A stretch of DNA of 64,000 bases from positions 9,187,501-9,251,500 of the forward strand of contig CM034402.1 of NCBI GenBank assembly GCA_019925095.2, written 5' to 3'. The position numbers and the translations under genes were made by a program. This document shows, in pieces, positions 11,901 to 26,900 of this stretch (position 1 is its first letter; each line of letters opens with the position of its first letter). Origin of the DNA: Dendrolimus kikuchii (Eukaryota; Arthropoda; Insecta; Lepidoptera; Lasiocampidae). The notes below the pieces were generated by a model. It worked only from the letters and a program-made list of their open reading frames with translations, was not told where the DNA came from and did no database searches.

Positions 11901-14900
11901 TAATTATTTGTACATTCAAATTACTTTCCGTAAATCTTATATTTGTGCCTTGAAGTCTATCCCGTTTTTGGATTAAATATATCTATGTTTCTGCCCGTTA
12001 TCGAAAATACATGAAATTATACTTACTAAATTTTGTGATAATTTAAGTGATTCCTAATGTCACTAAGAAGGAATAAACAAATGTCCAAAAACGCCACATT
12101 TGTATACCTTTTAAGTATGGACGAGGGAATTGAATGATTTAGCAGGAAATTCCTAGTTCTAGCCTGAAAGTGAAAATGTTTTGTACCCTGCCCTGCTTCA
12201 CCACAGCAATGTGATCAAGAGTAAATAAGTAATTTAATACTGGAGTCCCTACATTTTCTGATTAAATATATATTCGTTTTGTCTCTTAAAACGAAAAGAG
12301 TGAAGAATATAAAAACTGATTTTATCATTCTCTTTTGTACAAAAACTATATGTGTTGTCTCTAAACGCGTAAAAGACGGTTCACAGGCTAGCGAAACAAT
12401 CTTACCAGCAAGTCACTTGTGGGTAATAAATCCCTTTGTAAGCAAATAATGGTATTACTCAATGTTTTCAAAGTAGAATACCCTGATGAATCCCACAGAC
12501 TATACAGAACGATACATGACACCAGCCAGATAAATGAGTGCGTAATAAATTATCTTTGCACTTATGTATGCACTGTTGGACTTGTAGTTTCTAGAAATGT
12601 ACAGAACAAATTTATATGAAGTTCTTGTATTGTATTCGATATATACGTATAATTAATTATTTGAAAACATTTTGATATCAAGGGCAAAAAACCATTGTTG
12701 ATCGGTGTAAACCATGTTTTATGGCAATATTTTTTGGAATTGCTTAGTAAAAGTAATTCAACATAGTTGACCAACCATACAAATGAAGCTGCTGTAAACA
12801 GTAGAAACGAAGCGGGAATCGATGTAAAGCGTTTTTTATGGTGCCGCTACTGCTACGCATATGTTCATGTCGGGCATAGCTTCTAGTAAATATACGTATT
12901 GTCTAACCGCGTTGCTCCCGAAAATTGTCCGCTTTCGCTCGTCCTGCTTACGAATCGCCACGCTTCTCCTATTTATTGATATTACGTCGCCTAATGATCA
13001 GTCAATACATTATTTTTTATTGTTGATTATATTATAAGGATGTAATTGTTACATATTTCGTATCCGCGTCGTCCATTAAATGCAGATCTCTGCAAGAATG
13101 ACAAAAAACTGCTAAGACAACAAAAGATACTTGTTAAATAATGCAAATGCAATTAAAATATTAAATGCCACCTTGATATAACTTGACCTTACTCCTCTCA
13201 CTAAGATTGAATGTTCCGGGCTTTATTTAAGTAATCAAGAGTAAATTGATAAAAACCTACAAACTGACCAACTCGCTAGTGTGTATAAGCACAAAACATT
13301 TTCTTACAATTTTTATCCTAACATTATGACTGCTAGAATACAAGTAAAACTTTAAAAAGTACTGACTTACAACTGCTAGAAACAAGCATATAGATAGCTC
13401 TCCCATTGGATGAAGTTGTCACCGTCAATTAAGGACCATTGCCGGCTTCGAAGAAATTTCATGACGACTTATAACTGATTCCATGTTTGTCGTGCAGAAG
13501 AAGACCCACAGAATGAAGTTCCGTTCATATCTTTCCTGTTTTTTTTTAGTATGAACCTGCCTTTTCAGCCGTTCAAATGTTTGATAACGCTAACACAAAT
13601 TAGAGTGTAATAACAAAGCATTAAGACTTGCAAAGCAACATCGAGAATGTTAAATATCCGTTTTTCAACTCTTACATTGAGTAACATCGTGCAGTCTTGT
13701 TCCGCCGGTAAGGTTTCGGTATGGTGAAAGTGGTGTGTGAAAGATTATGACGCCGCGTGGGGACGAGAATTGGATTCAAACTGAAAATAATATTATTACA
13801 GACACGTGTGTCTGTGGTGATTAAGCCATACAAGATATAATATTCAAATTCTAGGCAGTATAGCATATTTGGAACGGTATGTTTTCACGGTCATCGTGTG
13901 GATGTATGATATTTAATCGTTTTCTTTTGCTATAGATATATTTTACGATAGTTGTAATTACACATCGTATATGGATTGAATAATTACGTTACATAAGAAT
14001 AAGTAAAAACAAATGTTACCACATGATATAGGCAATTGCAAACATACCACGGTGTGTAGATTATTATGTCTTTAAATGGTTTCTTAATCTTACGAATTCT
14101 TCAGGTCGTCAGGGAGGACGTCAACAGTTTTAATTTTACGATGTATTTTATCTAAGAAATTTAATACAGTTTTGGATATTTTAGGCGTCTCTATGTATGT
14201 ATGTTGTTGGTATTTCCTTAAAAGGTTATGTAAATCCCACTTTAATAATATTTTTGCAACTACATAATTGAGATTTTTCTAGTTTGAAAAGAAATTAAAA
14301 TTAAAAACATATTATCAGAATAGAATTTTTGCTATTTTGTTGTTTTTCATAATTGATATAAATAAAATACTATCTTACACAGTAGACGAAAGTGTCTAGA
14401 TAGATCGATGGTCAGGTAATTGTAGGCTATACCTAATGTTGCTTTATAAACTTATAAGAACTATTTCTCCAAGTGTTGCCGCTTTCTTCATTAGTTAAAC
14501 AGCAGTTAAGACACTTCCGATTTACTTCAAATCAAATAGGTGTATAATTTGTACATGTGGTTATATACATTATACACGTTAATTAAGAACCAATCCTCAT
14601 ATCATAATACAATTAACGCAAGCGGCAGTCTGTTTGCTAGATTCAATATGTACGGTGGTACGGCGATACAATCCTTCTTCCTATATCGATTAACCGTTAT
14701 GATTATAGCCTTAATAATTATAACAAGAAATAAAACAAATGTAGTTATATAATAGAGTAGTGATTACACCGCAAATGAGATGTTCTTATCAAAATGTCTC
14801 GTCGTTGAAATAATGGATATTGAGTTCTGTGGTGGGTGGTTGTCTATTGTTGTTAATATTTTATTATAATTGTGAAAAATCCCCTGAGTCATCATCAAGT

Positions 14901-17900
14901 TGAGTTTAATAGGTCAATTCTCGTAATTTAACGAACATTATATGTACTCTGTGAGATCTATGTGCCTGTAAACAATTATTTCACACATATTTCATAATTT
15001 ATACGTTTTTATTATCGTATTGTTAGCATGTCGTAATTAACTAATTTGTTGAGTACTATATAGTAAATAATAATTAATTGAATTCTGACACGGATCAAAA
15101 AATCTATTAAATACTAATATTATAAATGCTAAAGTAGCTGTGTCTGTTTGACTATTATGCTTTCACGGAAAACCGCACTGCACCGTTTTTGCTTTAACTT
15201 TGCATAATTATGTGGTTTTCATACCGAAAATGGACATAGGATACTTTTCATACCAGAAAAACCTATGGTTACCGGGTTGAAATTAAATAAATTTTCCAAG
15301 GGCAAATAGGTCCCAGATAATTTTATGCAATGTTACCTGTGTGAATGCTGTCTAAATAAAGAAGGATTGTTCACTAGAGTTCACGCGTGGCGAAGCTGCG
15401 GGGAAATCCCTAGTAGGTATATGATAAATACAAGATTACTAATTTGGATATTCTTTAAAGTACAATACAAATATTCATCAAAACTAGATTGGAACTGTTA
15501 GGTATTGTGACTTTTTAGGATTCTCTAATTAAATGGCAAAAAAGAACCGTAATAAACTAGCCACATTCGTCAATCAGTCGGTCTATGTATATCACGGTAT
15601 TTTTCTCGCAGACTAGTCTTACCATGGATGAGTTGAAACGAAAATATTAAAAGTATATATGCCACTATACAGTTGTAAAGTGTTGTCGTCAAACAACTAA
15701 ACTTTGGAAACTTTGAACTAGGTAAAATTTTTAATTGTAATTTCAACAATAATTGCTCTCAACAAGATAATTTTTTGCATGAAATGCTTTTTTATTTGGC
15801 TTCCATAGCCAAATGACAAAACAGTGCAGCAGTGCAAAACAGTTTTATCGGTGCAGGAACGGAGAAAGAATACAATTTCCTGCGGCCTGGCGGCCTGTCG
15901 TAAGGGGCGACTAAACAACCCACAGCCAGGTGGTAGAGTATTTGCTCGACTGGATGGCGACCACCCCTGGTCTAGAGTATGCCGCCATAACATCTTTATG
16001 TTATGTTCCGGCATTAGTGAACCGGGTCCAGTCTCCTTTAAGAGAGCAGCAGCGCATTTGTAGCACCTTTGGTGTTGCAAATGTCCATAGGCGATGGTAA
16101 CCGCTTTCTATCGAGTGGGCCGTCTACCTGTCTGATGAAGTCCTGCAATAAAAAAAAACAATGGCGGTTCCATAACTTAACGGAACCTTGCTCTGCGCGT
16201 AGATCAACACTCTTCTTCTTCTGCGAGCGGGCGGTTTCCGCAACTCGACGACAAAGCGCCTATTTTGCGTGCGAGGGTAGATGAGAGTTTACTCCATCCA
16301 GCCCAGCTCCTCCAGGAAGTCCACCAGCTTCTTGACGTTGCTGAAGACTTCTCGGAGGCTACCTGGGGCGTCCAGATACTTCGCTCTGTATTGGGCCACC
16401 TTTCCGCATTCAAGCAGGACATGGGCGGCTGTTTCTTCTGCCTCCAGGCATGCTCTGCACAGGGGGCTGTCGGTGACACCTATATTGAAAAGATGTCTGT
16501 TAAAATTGCCATGTCCAGTGGCTGCACTAATAACTAGTCTCAGCCGGGACCGACTGAGCTTTAAGATGTTCCTGGAGAAACGCAGGTTTACTCGAGGCAT
16601 TACCAGCTTGGCTTGCCTACATTACATTACATTTGAATAAATAACCCTGCTACTAAGGGCTTGTAGTACCGATATGCTATCAGAGAGTATTCTGATACAG
16701 TGATCGTTGACATCTCTAGCTACGATTGCTTTAGCTGCAAGCAGGATTCCCATACATAGATCAACACTCACTGGCTGAGTTATTTAATTTTTACGAGAAT
16801 TAAATTCCACTTTATTTCTCATTTTATTTGAACAGAAAGGGAAACCATTAGTATTCTTTGAGCAGTGAAATTGGAACATTGAGTGAAATCATTAATGAAA
16901 ACTGTATATTGTTCACCACAAAAACAAACACTTAATTCTTATCACATATAGAGATCTCTTCCAGGGAACTCTGTATCAAAACATTTTTAAAGAAAAAAAG
17001 TTAATACAATGGTCGTATACAAATAGATCTTGCTCATTATTTTTATGAATATCTCTTAAAAAGGCTCTACATTTGCAATACTAGTGTAGCTCGGGTTAAT
17101 GCACAACTTATTATGCGATATAATTTGCTGCCGTCATAAAGGCGGCATATGTTTTCAAGTTATAAAGGATATATTAATAGCTATTCCGGTTGAGGAGGCC
17201 TTTCAATTCACCACAACCCTTCACGTCGTGTAAGTTCAGAACATTTTTGTGCCAGCTTAAAAACAGTACCACCTGTTATATAAATTCCTGGTCGTTGTGT
17301 ATACACAATCAAAGAATACTTTGAGAAGGACGACTTTGTCTTCTTCAATATTACTCGTGACCGCAGCGCTGAAGAAACATAATATATTGTGTAAAAATTA
17401 TACGCTTTCGATTTCAACATTGATATTTTATAAAATATTATGTACTTGTATTTCATTATCGTAACATTTCAATAGCGTAGGCGAACAAATGTATAATTGC
17501 AAAAGACAGATAAACAAAACCTAGACTGCCTTACAAGCAATGTATTAAGGACACTGAACAAAGTTTACGATATTAAGAGGAACGAAAGAAAGAAACTTTT
17601 ATTTGTCAAGGGCGACACACACAAAATATATAAAATTAGTGAAGAATCATTACATTTTAAAAGTTGTATGCCGCAATTGGACAAATGAGACTGACACTGA
17701 GTATATTGCTGTGCCGAAAGTTAATTTGACATAGCATTGATTTTTAATGTCTACCTCTTTCTTAGTCTATATTCATTACATTGAGACGCGTATAAAAATA
17801 TAGTCTGTTGCTTATTAGTAATAGGTATACAAATGTATTTATTACTAAAAATAAGAAGAACATTATATACATATACAGTGTAAACTCCATGTAACATCAC

Positions 17901-20900
17901 TCGATTTAACGACAAACTTTCTTAAGCGTCCAAATCACTTGAGTTTGGTTGGTTTAGCTTATCTTCCATACAATGATACACTCTATATAGCATTACACCC
18001 ACTCTGAATAACGACAATAATTAAGTAATAGATAGTACCTTTTAAGTTGCCGATGTAAGATTGTACGATGTATTAACTTGTATGATGATGATGATTGTAT
18101 TATTTAGTCCTGGTCATTGGTCACGACTTTCGACCATCCCTCACACCTATACTTTGTTTCGCTAACATTGGTATGGCCTGTTGTCGATAATTATATATTA
18201 TAGTCAAACATCGAAGCTCTGGCGCTCCTAGGTTTGACATAGTCTTAGTTAAGTCCAAATAAATGACGTTGAGTTTTTGACGTGAACTGAAAGGAGATGT
18301 TATGCTGTGCAGTTTTATTTTCTAAAAATGTGTAAAATTACTCAAAAATGAACAATAGTTGTAGGATATTAATAGTTTTTGAGTAGTATTTATGTGTTTT
18401 TGTGAGAAATGTGAACTGTATAGTCAAATTTGGCCTTTCGAGTTGTCACAAGAACTCCGTTGAATGGCTTTAGTTGATAACCTACAGTTCAGCTGAGCTA
18501 TACATAGGCTTAAGAAAATTAAGAAACTATATTGTAATCTAAGATCTGGCTTAAAGGCCTAGCTGCCAAGCCATAAACCTAAATAAATAAATAATAATGA
18601 CGTTTTTCTGCCTTTGACTGACAAATTTTTGTCTAACCTAGGAGAGACTGATTTAACAGCCATTAAACATGTCCTAGTACATATATATATAAATACATCT
18701 AACATTTTTTTATAGTCCAAATTGGGTACAAATCTAGCTATTTAGAAGTTGCTCAAGTAATCTTCTGGTATATACATATTTTATGACAGTGACCAATATA
18801 ACTGTTCTACTTAATTTTACCAGCGAAGATAAGATATTCCTTATTGAGATCTAATTCTGTGTAGATACAAAGACGATTTTTATGATATCTGATAACGCTG
18901 ATAAAAGACGGCATGCCGATTGTGTCGTCACGCGTGACTTTGAATGCATGAATGGTACATGATGATACAGTAGTCAGTAAATATATATCTGTAATACGAT
19001 AAATAAACACAAGATAGATGATCTTTCTTTAGTAAACGGATATATCGTTGTTCTAGATCATTGTTTCTTAACGATTTTCATGTTGCAACCCACGAAAAAA
19101 CCAAAAACTTAAGTAAAAAATCTTGCGACGCCTTCACTAGAAGATTGTAATAATGATTTAATTTATAGTTTATTTTTACGTTTGATTGAATTGAACCTTT
19201 TCTATATAGGTCTTATTTTTATAAACACTGGAACACCCATTAATAACAAACGCGACCCCCACAAGGGTCGCCATCCCCAGGTGGAGAAACGATGTTCTAG
19301 AATCTAGATGAACAGTTTATTTAATGAAATTTTTTCAAGACTACATATGTATATATGACACTTTCAAATCAATTTTTTATCATTATTTTGTTACAAACAC
19401 AATAGTAACTTTAAATAATAGATGAGAATCTATTATTTAAACTTACTACTTTGTACTAGTCGTGCTAGTGTAACCTAACACGCGCGTCCCAGACTCAAAG
19501 AGCGCGGGTTCGAACCTGGCCGGAACGCACGCTCCACTTAGGCACTTTTCTGACCTAATGTGCATATTGTTACAATTACCACATGCTAACAACGGTGAAG
19601 GAAAACATCATGATGTAACCTGCACATCGAGATAACCGATGTGTCAAACCTGCCAAGCCGCTTTAGACAAGCGTGGCGGGTATACTGTCCGTTCTCCTAT
19701 AATGGGAGGCCCGAGCCCAGCAGTGGGACATTTATGGGCTGTTATTATAATTATACTATTTTGTTATAAAATTATTTTAATTAGAGAAATACAAGCTTTT
19801 ATTATTATTAGAACTATTTTTTAGGTTAAATATTTTAAGATATATTCCCTCTGTTTATCCAAATAAGCGATATATTTATTACGCCTATCTATAATGGGTT
19901 TATGGCGTTAAATCCTTCTAGCGCTTGGAACATCCGTTTAGGAGCTAATAGTCCGCTTTTCTACCATATTTCACATCACATTATCTTTGGTTACCAATCC
20001 TTGTGAGCGATTGGCACATAATATAAGGTTTGGGAAAAAGTTTCCTCGCATTTTATATAAAAATTCAAAAGGTTTTTTTATAAAGTTTTTTTACATTTGA
20101 ATAAAGTATGTAGGTGCCATTTTGTTGGATAACTTTTTGCCATCTTGTAGGTGGGGACGTGATCCCATGGCTATAAAAATTTTGGGGCTTCTGATCAAAA
20201 AACTGCGACAAGTGGTTTTGGCAGTCTCCTCGTGATGTTAACCTGACACTGCCTAAGGAATTCTAGAGACCGAAACAGGTGAAAATCTGAAGGTGCAAGG
20301 TCAGGACTATACGGCGGATGCATTAACACATCCCAGCCAAACTCTCGTAATTTTTGCTGAGTGGCTAAAGATGTGTGAGGTCTAGTGTTATCATGGTGAA
20401 AAACCACACCTCTTCTGTTGATTAATTCCGACCGCTTTCTCTCAACTTTTTGCTTTAATCTCATCAGTTGTTCGCAGTACAGTTCAGAATCGACGGTCCT
20501 GCCTGGCGGTAACAGCTCATAATGAATAATGCCCTTCCAATCCCACCATACACACAGCATCACCTTGTCGCGAGTTAACCCGGGTTTCGCCACAGTCTGT
20601 GAAGCCTGACCAGCCTTTGACCACGATCTTTTTCGCACGTTCTTGTCGTACATGATCCACTTTTCATCACCAGTTATCAGTTTCTTCAAAAATGGTTCGG
20701 TTTCATTACGTCATAATAAAGAATCACAAATGAGTACACGGTTCATTAGGTCTCTTTCAGTGAGCTCATGAGGCACCCAAATATCGAGCTGTTTTATGTA
20801 CCCAGCTTTTTTCAAATGCGCCAAAACCGTTTTGTGGTCAATTCCCAGTTCTCCAGCTACATCGTAACTACTAATATGCCGATCTTGCTCCACTTTTTCA

Positions 20901-23900
20901 AAAATGGCATCAATTTTGTCCGTAACAGGGCAACCAAAGCGACGTGCATCTTTGATATCAAAATTTCCTGATTGAAAACGCTTAAACCAAATTTGCGCTA
21001 CTCTCACAGATACTGCATTAGGTCCCTAAACATGACAAATTTTTTTCGCGGCTTGTGTTGCATTTTTACCTTTTTTGTAGTAAAATTTTAAAATGTATCG
21101 AATTTCTTCATTAGATTCACTCATTTTAACAATAAGAAAAATAAATGAAAATCACACATTTTCCTAATTTGAATTTGGAATTGAATTGTCTTCTTTAAAA
21201 TTAAAACTTTTTAATGATACCAAAACCAGCCAGATACAAATGGTATAGCCAAAGAGATCTTATTACAAGTTCATACATACTATATGCGAAAAGACTTTTT
21301 CCCCAACCTATTATAATAACTCACCATAAATGGCCCACTGCTGAGCTCGGGCCTCCCACTATAAAGGAACGGACAGTACACCCGCCACGCTTGTCCAAAG
21401 CGGCTTGGTAGGTTTGACACATCGATTATGTCTATGGCATATTAATTGGCATGTAATATCATCCATATAGCGAGTTCATTAATTTATTATTTGCGAAATG
21501 GACATAGGTTCAAAATGGATGAAGACTTGAATTTTATTATTAATCAATAGAAATACAAATTAATAATATACCTTTATAATTGTTTTGTCTTAACGAACTT
21601 TAAATGACTGTACGGGAATGACCACAGAATATTTTTATACCGGTAGATGAGATTAATATCTCATCTACCGATATAAAAATATATGCTCTGAGATATTTAA
21701 TAATATAAATTAGTAAAGATTTCCAGTAAATGATTATTTTTTTAATTGATTTAGATTTAATTTTCTGGCAGTAACATCATCCTTTACTCTTTACATTTTG
21801 GCTGTGTAGTTTTATTTAAAAAATATATACGTGTAAATGTTGTTAAATTCTTTCTAAGGAAGTTTTCTGTGAAAATTTCATATTTGTAGTGAAGTGTAAC
21901 TTCAAACTGTCATAAGATGTAAATCATAATTATGTTATTGAACACCAATCAAAGATATACAATTTGGCTAATACAGAAGTACAGGTATTTGTTCTAAGAG
22001 ATCAGCTTTTGGCAGGTGCGTATTTGCTAGAAGATTATACTGAAATGTGAATGAATCCTTGACACTGGCTAGACCTATAAACACAAACAGTGCGGATCGA
22101 TATTTAAAAATATATATGTATTGATTTTATTAGTTCTATCGTGATTTAACTATCACAATGGCTAACGCACATGATAATATTTCTTGGAATCTTTACTTGG
22201 ATTTCGCAGGCAAAAGTTATTATTAATAAGTACATAAGGAAACCGGCAGGCGAGCAGTCTCACTTCGCCAGGAATAACCGCAAAATGTCATTCCCTTTTT
22301 TATTCAACAAGATTCCTGGTAAGAATAAACGTAACAAGTTTATTAACGGCGTCAAAACAAAAAGAATGCTATGTATTTTTTTGCAAATTGCTTCAGAGTG
22401 CATTAAATAATAAAAGAAATTCAATTACCCCCAGTTTGAAGTACTTTCCAGTACTTAAATTTGTTGTCCTTTAATACAGCTCTGCAATATTTATAGTTTT
22501 AAGTTGGAAATTACGCGTTTTTAGTAAATAAATATTGTTCAAAACGAAAAAAAAATTGGAAATAAAATCCAATGAATACTAGAATTTTATCTGTTTTAAG
22601 TTTAACTTTGATCGCATGTCCGAAAACGAATTTGTCTTTGATCTGCGGAATAATCATCAAGTACTAAATCACGGTTGCGATTGGAGCGTTCGTTTGGTAA
22701 GCCCGGGGTCATTTTCCTACTTTTACTACTTATATTCGTGCGGCTTCGGAAACTCTAATTGTGCGACCATTGGCAAGTATATCGTCATTCACGACATCAA
22801 GCCAACATCTCTCAACGCCTACTCCTTCTACCGGGAACCAACGGAAGCAGCATAGCTAGCTTGTTGTTTTTACCATACGGAGAAAAAATACTGATTTCTG
22901 TGCTCGGACAGCTTGTTGTAAGAAGCGACGAAAAAAGCCTATAGCCAGATGTTCGAGCATTTGTCCGTCTGGATGGCCACCAACCCTGGTCTAGAGTATT
23001 CCGCTATAACAACCTTGAATTATGTTCCGGTGTCAGTGGCCAAGTTTCAAGTCCCTGAAGTCAGACCGGCAGCATATTGGTAGCACCTTTGGTGTTGGAA
23101 ACGTCCATAGGCGCGGGTAACCATTTTCCATCAGGTGGGCCGTCTGCCCGTCTGGTGTACTTTTTTTTTTTTTTTATTGCAGGAGTTCAGCAGACAGGCA
23201 GACGGCCCACTTGATGGAAAGCGGTTACCATCGCCTATAGACATTTGCAACACCAAAGGTGCTACAAATGCGCTGCTGCTCTCTTAAAGGAGACTGGAAC
23301 CTGGTCACTAATTCCGGAACACAACACAAGGTTGTTATGGCGGCATACTCTTGACCAGGGATGGTAGCTATCCAGTCGGGCAAATGCCCTACCACCTGGC
23401 AAAACTTACTAGAACTAGTACTTTAGCAATGAAGAAATCTAAGTGACACGTAACCCTTACTTCTGTCGCTTAAGCATCTTAACGTTATCCCGTGAAGCAC
23501 ATTATATTACGTAAAGTCTTAACCTAGAAAAAACGGTTAACTTTTAATACTTAGCAGTATAACCTCAGCTGCTAAATTTCATCAAACCTAGCAATTGAAA
23601 TTGTTTTTCAAATGAATGTTCGTGTAGTTATTGTCGTACGGGGCATATGCTGCTATATTGTATTTGCCAACACATACGAAGACTGTATGAAAATATATCG
23701 CTTACATTACGCTTCATAAATAGTTTTCAAATGGCATATCGTTGTAGTTAATTTCATTTTTTGTGCTGGGTCATAAATTTCTTAATTCACTTGATAGCTT
23801 TTGAAACTTCACAGCAAACCAAGTAGAGATGGATAGTTTTGATGTGCTGTACTCGTAATTATTTGGATTTTATAAGCTTTAGTGATGAATATAAGACAGT

Positions 23901-26900
23901 CTTATTTAATTTTTACGTTTGCATTAATTGTTACAATAGTTTTTCCGTTGTGTTACTCTTTATTAATAGAAATCATTTAATTTTTTGCAGGAAAAAATCT
24001 CTACAACAATGAACATGTTGCAATTAAAATGGAGCCAATGAAGTCCAAGGCTCCACAATTGCACTTAGAGTACCGATTTTACAAGTTACTAGGCACACAC
24101 GGTAAGTGTCAACCCAGCAACCTAATTGCATACATTAACACAGCGCGTTTAGGGTATTTAAAGAAAACCCGCCGATTCATATACATAACCGTTTTAAATG
24201 TAACGCAGTTTAGATCTTTTGTAAATCTATTTTGCGGATTATCGTTTAATCAATGTCACCGATGAATAGTGTAGGGCATATACATAAATAGTTACGTATG
24301 TATATACAATTATACATACATAATTATGTATGTATAATGTATATACTTACAAACGAAACATCTTACTTTCAAAATTCCAATTCATCATAAGGTTGATTCC
24401 TTAGTGTTACATACTTCTGAATTTGACTGTTATAAATAGTAGTTTGTTACACGAGAGGTAAGAGTGACGTATTTAGGCACGAGATTAGCGCCCTCACTAC
24501 GCTCGTATGCTATTAATTCGAGTGCCTAAATAGGCCTTTGACCCGGGACTAACACTCGATTTTCATTTCCAAATATGAGGAAAGTAAATAAAAACTGATT
24601 AGTTAAAGAACCAACTACTTCTCTAATAAAATGAGGCGTTAAATCCATATCTATATCTGATGACACGTCATCACGTATGGCACATATGAAACGTCAAGTT
24701 TTTTTTTGTGACATTCTACCAACCAGTATTTTCTTTGTCACTGATGATAATAAATAATTAGCTCAAATCTATGTTAATTAAGTAATAATGTAGTCAAAAT
24801 TAATTTATAAGTATAAAATGATGTTATAAAATAGTTGTTACGTTTTTATTACAATTTATGTCGCGATTTAATAGCGGCTGTAAAAAAACGTTGCGACATG
24901 GGTCACATGTATTATCTGTGGTTCGCATAGTTTTCTAATTTTTTCAAGTTTCATACATATACTTTCGGAAATGGGAATGAAGAACAGCTCGTTTAAATAT
25001 TTAACCGTATCCGTACTTAAGAGATTAAACTATTCTGTTTTGCGTAATACTAGCGAACATGAACCAGCAAGGCAACATTTTAAAGTATTACAATTATCAT
25101 TCTTTAGTCATCTATCCGACCTGAACCATGTGGTGCGTTTAAACTTTAAACCTGCATTCTATGTCACAGCCCTATTACCAGTCTGTTGTTAGCAGTATTT
25201 TTTTTTCAATTCAATATTAAACCGCTCGAACTTTTGAACGGTGATTCACTGCCGAACCGGTTGATGTTACGCACATAATGAAACGATAGTGTAACGAATA
25301 TCTTATAACTCGGTAACTTTTTATGTTTGAGAAAAAAGTTTTACTCGTAAACATCTATATTATTGAAGTGTCTGTTGAAAATAAATGAAAATTCTTAATG
25401 TGAATGACTATTTTTACGATGTCTAATCATAGGTGACTGGTCTTGATATTCTATTTGAAAGATTGTCTCGAATAGGCTTCGAAACAGCAAAATGGATTTG
25501 AATATGAATATTAGGGATTAAAACATCAATTTAGTTTTAAATTTTCGATTATGTTTCATTTCGATATTTTGCAGGGGTTAGTTAGTAAATATAAAGTACA
25601 AGTTTCGCACGAACGAAGTGTCGAGCACAACTAATACGGTATTTATGTTACAAAATTACGTATTTCTTCCGCACTTGATGTATATGTGAGAAAAATGCGT
25701 GTTTTAATTTCGAACTATTTGTCCGTGCGTCACACCATTGTAATTTCTTTGCTTAAATAGTGAGGCAAACAGGCATTGTTAGATAGTTAGTAATACCCGT
25801 CAACGCAAGCGAACTAATCTTATACTATCTATACATATCGTAAAATTGTAGAGGTCGAATTTCTCTACAATGAAAAAAAATGCTAAAAACCGAGTCAGGG
25901 GGATGTAAGAAGTGAAATAGAACTAATTTAGATTTTTTTGTTTCTCTGTTGCCTGTGTGTCTGTTTGTAATCTCCGAAACGACTGGACCGATTGAAATGA
26001 AATTTTGTATGGTGGTAGCTTATATCCCTGTTCAATATATAGGATACTTTTGATCGTGAAAAATTAAAGAGTTCCCGTGGGATAGTTAAAAAAACTTTAA
26101 TTACTTAAACAGCTTATTATACGACTTATGGACCTAATTAAGTATTGATAGTGCCGGTATCATATAATTTGATAAAAATCATACAATAAAACAATTTATA
26201 TATTAAAAAACAATTAGGGTATATATCATCATGCTAAGACCAATAGGAGCGGAGCACCAATGAAGATTGTTTCAAAATCGGGGGGGTTTTGAAAACAAAT
26301 TCCACGCGGACGATGTTGCGGGTACCGCTAGTATTTTACTAAACTATTAATTCCTATTATTGGATCAAATATAGAGCTTTAAAATGAATAGCTGCGACTA
26401 TACCTACTTTAAAAAAATATATAATTAGAGCTAATTTATACTTACAAAACTAGCAAAAGCTGTGCTAGATTAGTGTCCTACGCGCTGGCGTCTCGAGAAC
26501 TCGCGTTTCAAATGACGTGAGTTCGAATCTGGCCAGAAGAATAAGCGTACACCACTCAGGCAGTTTCTTTTAAAGTACAGCGAGTTGTGAATTTCATACT
26601 AATATATCAATGTCCATAGGCGATGGTAACCGCTTTCCATCAAGTGGGCCGTCTGCATGTCTGCTGAACTCCTGCAATAAAAAAAAAAATGTGGAAGGAT
26701 ATTTATATCTGTTTTAGGGAAGAACGTATGCTACTTTTTAAATTCAAAAAATGATATAGTATCTTTGAGATAAAGATATAAGGTTTAGGCAATCGAAGAC
26801 TCGTGTAAAGCTCTAGCAAGTAATTAACAAATGTATCAACCAGATTCTCAGTAATATTGGTATATATACCAAATATGTGATGTTCAAAGCGATCTCCCAC

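Larger units (their letters stand above)
5934..23990 (+). other. gish intron 1 (18 kb), repeat-filled
   Basis: GT at 5934, AG at 23989-23990. Contains LINE fragments (6160-6705, about 7575-7630, 16213-16756), short retroelement ends with TSDs (6744-6844, 10003-10069), SINE-like copies (8101-8330, 15846-16159, 22870-23160, 23161-23400), a Helitron-like element (15103-15413), a hAT-like MITE (19059-19294), tRNA-derived SINEs (19460-19755, 21311-21432), a mariner (20026-21310) and hairpins. 10100-15100 and 16800-18100 show no recognisable element. 18180-18600, ending in an AAAT-type tail, may be an unrecognised retroelement 3' end. Confidence 0.8.

Noticed and set aside
22616..22855. 79-codon + frame ([15 protein letters not shown]...)
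   Set aside because: No recognised domain, no splice context with gish, and it abuts a SINE. Probably unclassified repeat.
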